Position numbers and translations under genes: made by a program. A stretch of DNA of 64,000 bases from CAYSYY01 sp964576115 [NCBI: uncultured Gemmatimonadota bacterium]. Its GTDB lineage: Bacteria > Blakebacterota > Blakebacteria > Blakebacterales. Where the stretch lies: positions 51,510 to 115,509 of the forward strand of contig CAZNUA010000007.1 in assembly GCA_964576115.1 (NCBI GenBank). Direction: 5' to 3'. Under the pieces are notes generated by a model. It made no database searches. It was not told the origin of the DNA and saw only the letters and a list, made by a program, of their open reading frames with translations. Positions 59,329-64,000 of the stretch are shown here, piece after piece (the first letter of the stretch is position 1; the number at the start of each line of letters is the position of its first letter).

Positions 59329-61221
59329 ATGTCTGAATACAGGACGATTGTCGAAAATCTGTCCAACCCCGTCGTCATCTTCACCCTCGAGGGCCGGATC
59401 AAGGAGGTGAATCCGGCTGCCTGCTCGTTCTACGGCTACGAACGTACCGAACTTCTCGCGTCCACCCTCTACGACCTGGTCAGCCCCGAACAGCATGCGA
59501 TTGTCGAAAGCACTCTGCGTCGAGTGACAGACGGGGAGAGCTTCTTCCTGATGAACGAGGATCGCAATCAGACCGGCGAGGTCCTGTATATAGAGGTTTC
59601 TCTGGCACCGCTTACCTTCAAAGACGAAGCCTGCGGGATTGGGATCGTCCGCGATATCACCGAACGGCACGAAAGAGAGCGCATCCTGCAGGAGCGCACC
59701 CTTGCTCTGGCCGAACGGATCAAGGAACTGAAGACGCTTTATAGTTTCGCCGATCTCGCCCGACGCAGGGGAATCTCGATCGACGAGCTGCTGCAGAGCA
59801 CGGTCGAACTCATCCCCTCCGGCTGGCAGTATCCCGAGCGGACGACGGCCCGGATCGTCTTCGGTGACCGGAGCTATCTCTCATCGGGGTTCCGGGAATC
59901 GGAGCTGGCTCTGCACCAGGAAATCACCCTCGACGGCGAGAAAGCTGGCCGCATCGACGTTTTCCTGGTCGATCACGAGCCCGACCGAAACGGCGAGCCT
60001 TTTCTGGACGAGGAAAAGGCTCTGCTCGAAGCCCTGGCGGTGCAGATCTCCCGAACCGTTCAGCAGAGCGAGTCGGTCGAACAGTTGCAGAGATACGAAC
60101 AGATCGTCGATTCGGCCCACGATCTGATGTCTCTGCGCGACAGAGAATATCGCCATCTGGCAGTCAACGAAGCCTACCTCGAGGCCTTCGAGAGCAGTCG
60201 AGACCGGATCGTGGGACAGACCACCGCCGACCTGTTCGGGCAAGACATATTCGAAGAAAAAATCCGACCTCATTTCGACCGCTGTCTGGCCGGTGAAGCC
60301 TCAAGGTTCGAAGCGTGGTTTGACCTGCCCGGCCGGGGCCGGTGCTATCTCGAGGAAGCATATTACCCCTATACCGCTCCTGACGGCGAGATAGTCGGAG
60401 TCGTGACCAACTCCCGCGACCTGACCCAATGGAAGATCGATCAAGATGAGCGGCGGCGTCTTGAGGAACGTCTGGAACAAGCCCGAAAACTGGAGAGCAT
60501 CGGTGTACTGGCGGGAGGTATCGCCCACGAGTTCAACAACCTGCTCACCGGGGTGATGGGCAATGCCGATATGGCCCGTAGCATGCTGCAATCCTCATCT
60601 CCCATCTACTCGTACCTCGAACGGATCGTGGCTTCATCCCGCCGGGCTGCCGATCTGGTCAGCCAGATGCTGGCATATTCCGGAGCCGGACAGTTTCTGG
60701 TTCAGGAGATCGACCTGTCCGAACTCATCATCGAGATGAAGGCGACAATCGATACGATCGTTCCCGAGGGAGTCACTCTCGATCTGCATCTCGCCGATGA
60801 TCTGCCGGTCCTCGAGGCCGATCCGGCCCAGATCCGTCAGCTCGTGAAGAACCTTGTGACCAACGCCACGGAAGCCCTGGATGGTGGGCAGGGCACCGTG
60901 ACGATCAGCGCCGGGATGATGACTCTCGGTCGCAACATCGATCTGTCGGACTGGGCGGGTCCCGGCGATGCCCTGCCCGAAGGACCGGCTCTCTATCTCG
61001 AAGTGGCCGATACCGGCGAGGGAATGAACGAGAAAATCCTGACCCGGGTTTTCGAACCTTTCTTCAGTACCCGTTTCGCCGGTCGCGGGCTGGGTCTGTC
61101 GGCCGTGCTGGGAATCATGCATGGTCACGGCGGGTCAGTCTTCATCCTCAGCCACCCCGGCGAAGGAACCCGGGTGCGGGCCGTCTTTCCCCTGCCCGGC
61201 GGTCCCGATGAGGATAAATAG
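59329..61221 (+). CDS. PAS-domain sensor histidine kinase
   Basis: 630-residue soluble kinase. Order: PAS (about 1-110, IVENLSNPVVIFTLEGRIKEVNPAACSFYG), a GAF-like segment (about 130-250, TLYSFADLARRRGISIDELL), a second PAS (about 262-370, IVDSAHDLMSLRDREYRHLAVNEAYL), a coiled segment, HisKA with the phospho-acceptor His400 in GGIAHEFNNLLTG, and an HATPase domain (LVKNLVTNATEALDGGQG, VADTGEGMNEKI, GLGLSAVLGIMHGHGG). There are no transmembrane helices. The ATG at 59329 is used because GGAG lies ahead; a GTG at 59314 is in frame. It lacks an attached receiver domain and no response regulator is adjacent, so it is an orphan kinase. Confidence 0.92.
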   Translation: MSEYRTIVENLSNPVVIFTLEGRIKEVNPAACSFYGYERTELLASTLYDLVSPEQHAIVESTLRRVTDGESFFLMNEDRNQTGEVLYIEVSLAPLTFKDEACGIGIVRDITERHERERILQERTLALAERIKELKTLYSFADLARRRGISIDELLQSTVELIPSGWQYPERTTARIVFGDRSYLSSGFRESELALHQEITLDGEKAGRIDVFLVDHEPDRNGEPFLDEEKALLEALAVQISRTVQQSESVEQLQRYEQIVDSAHDLMSLRDREYRHLAVNEAYLEAFESSRDRIVGQTTADLFGQDIFEEKIRPHFDRCLAGEASRFEAWFDLPGRGRCYLEEAYYPYTAPDGEIVGVVTNSRDLTQWKIDQDERRRLEERLEQARKLESIGVLAGGIAHEFNNLLTGVMGNADMARSMLQSSSPIYSYLERIVASSRRAADLVSQMLAYSGAGQFLVQEIDLSELIIEMKATIDTIVPEGVTLDLHLADDLPVLEADPAQIRQLVKNLVTNATEALDGGQGTVTISAGMMTLGRNIDLSDWAGPGDALPEGPALYLEVADTGEGMNEKILTRVFEPFFSTRFAGRGLGLSAVLGIMHGHGGSVFILSHPGEGTRVRAVFPLPGGPDEDK

Positions 61222-61242
61222 GATGACGAAACGACCGCCAAT

Positions 61243-63750
61243 TCACTCCTGCCGCAGGCTGTCGACCGGATCGACCCGGGTCGCCCGCTGACTGGGTACG
61301 ATCCCGGCAGTCAGGGCTGCCAGAACGAGCACGAACACCGCCGCAGCCAGCACCGGAGCATCGAAGAAAGACACCCCGTAGAGCTGGGATTCCGCGAATT
61401 TGGCCAGGACCAGTGAGAGCGGGATCCCGATCACGAGCCCGATAGCGAGCAGGCGAAGCAGGTCCCGCATGACCAGCGATCGGACCTTTCCCCGGTCGGC
61501 CCCCAGGGCCATGCGGATCCCGATCTCCCGCACCCTCTGGGCGACCGAATAGGCCATCACTCCGTAGAGCCCCATCATGGCCAGCACCGTCGCCAGCAGG
61601 GCGAAGAGAGCCGAGAGCTGCATGACGATCCGGTCGGCCATGATGTTCTCACGGACCTGTTCGCGCATCGTCCAGAGATTCTCCAGGGGCAGGTCGGGAT
61701 CGATCGTCATCATGACGCGACGCAGCTCGGGTATGACCTCATCGGCCGGCAGGGCCGAGCGCACGTAGAAGGACATGTCGTTGAGCTGTCCGAGCTGGGA
61801 CCAGGGCAGGTAGAAAAGACGGGGCGGATCCTGGCGCACGCTCGAGTACTGGGTATCCCGGACCAGGCCCACGATCTCGATGTCGAGTTCGACATCATCC
61901 CCCCAGGCCTGGGCAAATCTCTTCCCCAGCGGGTTCTCCCCGGCGCAGAAGTGATCGGTCCAGGTCTGGTTCACGACCGCCACCTGCGGGGCGTCGGCTC
62001 CGTCCGCGGTGGTGAACTCGCGCCCGGCCAGCAGGGCGATACCCATGTTCGAGAAGAAGTCCGGGCTGATCATGTTCAGGTTGGAATGGGAGTCGACATC
62101 GGGGCCCCCGCCGAAGTCCTCCACCGTGAGGGAACTCCCCCAGTTACTGTTGCTTATCAGGGGCACCACCGAGGAGGAAACGACCCTGACTCCCGGTATG
62201 GCTGCCAGTTCGGTTTCCATCCGCTCGTAGAGAGTGCGGATCCGCTCCTGGGAGTAGCCGTTCTGATCGGGCGCGACCCGGAAGGTCACCATGTCGTCGA
62301 TCGGCATCCCCAGATCCACGTTGAGCAGATTCGAGAGACTGCGGGTGAAGAGTCCGGTCGGCATGAGCAGAACGATCGATACCATCACCTGGGCGGCGAC
62401 CAGGGCTCGGCGAACCCGGGAGGCTCCCCGGCCGGTCGAACCTCGTCCCGATCCGTCGCCCAGGCTGGCGATGACATCGCGGCGGGAGGCTTCCCAGGCC
62501 GGATAGAAACCGAGCAGGAGACCGGTGATCGTCACCAGCCCGATGCCGAAGAAGAGGACCGGCAACTGCAGGCGGGTGGTCAGAAAGTACCCGGAGATAT
62601 CGGATCCGCCGATCCAGCCGATGATCAGCGAGAGCGTCCACGATCCCAGCAGCAGGCCGACGAGGCCGCCGGCCAGAGCCAGCATCAGAGCTTCCGAGAG
62701 GAGCTGGACCATCAGGTGGCGACGGCCCGCCCCGAGAGCCACCCGTACCCCCAGCTCGCGACGCCTCATGGCCGAGCGGGCCAGGAGCAGATTGGTGGCG
62801 TTAGCCATGGCTATGAACAACACCAGCACCGTAGCCGCCATGAGGATCTGCAGGGGGGCGCGGGCGCCGTCACGGAAACTGCTGTTCCCCTGCCGGCCCG
62901 GTTCCAGTGCCAGCCGGGACTCCCGGAACCGCTGGAGGTACTCCTCATCCCGACCTTCCACCGTTGCGGCCTGTTCTTCGACCAGCCCGGCGTAACGACC
63001 GTTGAGAGCCGCGAGTGCCTGTTCGCGGGTCACGCCCGGGGCAAGTCGACCGAAGAGATAGAGCCAGTAATCCCTGTAGTTGTCGGTCCCGTCCCAGCCC
63101 GGGGTCATGAGTGGTTTGAAAGCCAGGGGGATATAGACATCGGGGGCATTCCCAAGTGTCAGGCCGGTGAAGGTCGGCGGCGTCACCCCGACGATGGTGA
63201 AGGAGTGGCCGTTGACCTTCATGGCCGTGTTCAGGACCAGAGGATCTCCGCCCAGCTGGTCCTGCCAGTAGCCGTACCCCAGCACGACCACGGGGTTGCC
63301 GGCCCCGTCGACGTCATCCTGCGGAGTGAGGTAACGTCCGAGAGCGGGTTGAACCCCCAGGGCTGGAAAGTACGCTCCCGAGACGATCAGCAACGCCCCG
63401 CTCGTCGTCCCCGCTTCGGTCGCCAGGTTGGCTCCCACACTCCGGAAGGCGGCCAGTTCGATTGCACCCTCACCCGCTGTTTCCAGTTCCCGGAAGACCG
63501 GATAGCTGAAGATGTACTCGAGTTCGCCGGCATCGTTCATCGACTGCCGCCCGCCCTTGAAATCGCGCGGTGAGGTCAGGAGTACCAGCTCTCCCGGCTC
63601 GGGCACCGGCAGTGGTTTGAGCAGGATCTGATGCATCAGGCTGAAGATGGCGGTGTTGCTGCCGATACCCAGACCGAGCGAGAAGACCACCACCAGGGTC
63701 ACGAGCGGGGTACGGGTCAGGGAACGGAAGGCGGTACGCAGCAGGGTCAT
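61243..63750 (-). CDS. ADOP-type ABC transporter permease
   Basis: 835-residue duplicated MacB/FtsX-like permease. It starts at the ATG at 63750, with AAGGTAGG upstream, as TLLRTAFRSLTRTPLVTLVVVFSLGLGIGSNT. It has the full set of helices, a loop MRRRELGVRVALGAGRRHLMVQ, a second-half loop RVREIGIRMALGADRGKVRS, and the tail RATRVDPVDSLRQE. It is slightly longer than its paralogues because of periplasmic insertions (GRQSMNDAGELEYIFSYPVF). It is convergent with the histidine kinase gene. No PadR or ATPase gene is near. Confidence 0.91.
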   Translation of the reverse strand: MTLLRTAFRSLTRTPLVTLVVVFSLGLGIGSNTAIFSLMHQILLKPLPVPEPGELVLLTSPRDFKGGRQSMNDAGELEYIFSYPVFRELETAGEGAIELAAFRSVGANLATEAGTTSGALLIVSGAYFPALGVQPALGRYLTPQDDVDGAGNPVVVLGYGYWQDQLGGDPLVLNTAMKVNGHSFTIVGVTPPTFTGLTLGNAPDVYIPLAFKPLMTPGWDGTDNYRDYWLYLFGRLAPGVTREQALAALNGRYAGLVEEQAATVEGRDEEYLQRFRESRLALEPGRQGNSSFRDGARAPLQILMAATVLVLFIAMANATNLLLARSAMRRRELGVRVALGAGRRHLMVQLLSEALMLALAGGLVGLLLGSWTLSLIIGWIGGSDISGYFLTTRLQLPVLFFGIGLVTITGLLLGFYPAWEASRRDVIASLGDGSGRGSTGRGASRVRRALVAAQVMVSIVLLMPTGLFTRSLSNLLNVDLGMPIDDMVTFRVAPDQNGYSQERIRTLYERMETELAAIPGVRVVSSSVVPLISNSNWGSSLTVEDFGGGPDVDSHSNLNMISPDFFSNMGIALLAGREFTTADGADAPQVAVVNQTWTDHFCAGENPLGKRFAQAWGDDVELDIEIVGLVRDTQYSSVRQDPPRLFYLPWSQLGQLNDMSFYVRSALPADEVIPELRRVMMTIDPDLPLENLWTMREQVRENIMADRIVMQLSALFALLATVLAMMGLYGVMAYSVAQRVREIGIRMALGADRGKVRSLVMRDLLRLLAIGLVIGIPLSLVLAKFAESQLYGVSFFDAPVLAAAVFVLVLAALTAGIVPSQRATRVDPVDSLRQE

Positions 63751-63911
63751 GACCTACCTTTCCGGGTGCGGGGTTCTCTTTCTTGAACGATCAGATCCCG
63801 GGTGACGTTGCTCGAAAACAGGATCATTCAAGGCGCAAGAATCTGCAATCACCAGTTCGTGTCATAGAGACTACGGACGAGTGTCCTTTCCGGCAGTGAG
63901 ACCGTTCGGGC

Positions 63912-64000
63912 TTACCTGCCGGGCCAGGTGAAACCGGCCGGACGCGGGCGGATCCGCCAGACGGTGTAGTCCTCCCGCCCGGAGTCGGGATCGCTCACGA
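63912..64000 (-). CDS. C-terminal end of an unidentified gene (cut by window edge)
   Basis: The minus-strand frame is open from the window end to a TAA at 63912-63914 and reads SDPDSGREDYTVWRIRPRPA followed by GFTWPGR. These 27 or so residues are too few to assign a family. The frame could belong to an exported protein. The 161 bp between it and the permease start hold nothing I can name. Confidence 0.45.
   Translation of the reverse strand, partial: VSDPDSGREDYTVWRIRPRPAGFTWPGR

Noticed and set aside
61951-63573. Plus-strand reading frame of 540 codons
   Set aside because: It is antisense to the ADOP permease and rich in Gly/Gln/Asp with no motif.
1-64000. CRISPR arrays, rRNA, tRNA, insertion sequences, phage genes
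   Set aside because: No regularly spaced repeats, no tRNA cloverleaf or rRNA-like stretch, and no transposase or integrase motif were found by reading. A dedicated scan could still find a weak tRNA.

Overview
The window is high-GC (low to mid 60s % by eye), densely coded bacterial chromosome. It contains no rRNA, tRNA, phage, insertion sequence or CRISPR array that I could find. Eight genes belong to the acidobacterial duplicated orphan permease (ADOP, MacB/FtsX-like) family, one of them truncated by the window edge and one internally deleted. Two of the ADOP loci are linked to PadR regulators. Secreted beta-propeller proteins, exported peptidases, Tat-exported enzymes and ECF sigma factors are also common. 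Together these suggest an Acidobacteriota, Gemmatimonadota or similar environmental heterotroph. No phylogenetic marker gene is present, so this is an inference.

Layout. 0-5 kb: two ADOP permeases. 5-6 kb: a nucleotidyltransferase with a small upstream partner, toxin/antitoxin-like in layout. 6-9 kb: exported alpha-L-fucosidase and a divergent cyanophycinase-like lipoprotein. 8.8-18.2 kb: a PadR-ADOP-ADOP operon, a lipoprotein behind a perfect AT-rich palindrome, and another ADOP. 18.2-20.2 kb: ECF sigma factor, membrane anti-sigma factor and PDZ protein. 20.3-23 kb: trans-3-hydroxyproline dehydratase and a peptide-type solute-binding lipoprotein. 23.1-28 kb: a compact operon with an AstE/AspA-type deacylase, a fused MEMO-AMMECR1 protein, a DUF362 protein and a radical SAM enzyme. 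This is the AmmeMemoRadiSam system in a form where three of the four products carry export signals, and it is the most interesting locus here. 27.9-31 kb: a membrane spermidine-synthase-like protein that lacks key catalytic residues, and a methyltransferase.

31-35 kb: one full ADOP, then a decayed PadR-ADOP locus whose deletions left a PadR tail and a miniature four-helix permease. 34.8-42.4 kb: secreted propeller proteins (PD40, two 6-bladed/NHL-like, LVIVD) and a BlaI/BlaR1-type repressor-protease pair with its own palindromic operator. The BlaR1-like protein ends in HEAT-like repeats instead of a penicillin-binding sensor. 42.5-45.7 kb: xylulokinase, a remnant of a sugar isomerase/epimerase and a Tat-exported Gfo/Idh/MocA oxidoreductase. 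45.8-52.7 kb: four genes, each overlapping the next by a few bases: M14 peptidase, ATP-grasp protein, a cysteine-containing protein of unknown role and a GH3 glycosidase. 52.9-58 kb: C69 dipeptidase and a large BNR-repeat protein, each followed by a clear intrinsic terminator. 58-59 kb: an ECF sigma factor with a small membrane protein. 59-64 kb: a PAS histidine kinase, a last ADOP and the tail of one more gene.

The genes point to extracellular breakdown of peptides and plant- or animal-type glycans (fucose, xylose and beta-linked sugars), uptake of the products, and heavy investment in envelope sensing and permease-like proteins. No ABC ATPase accompanies any of the permeases, which fits their orphan designation.
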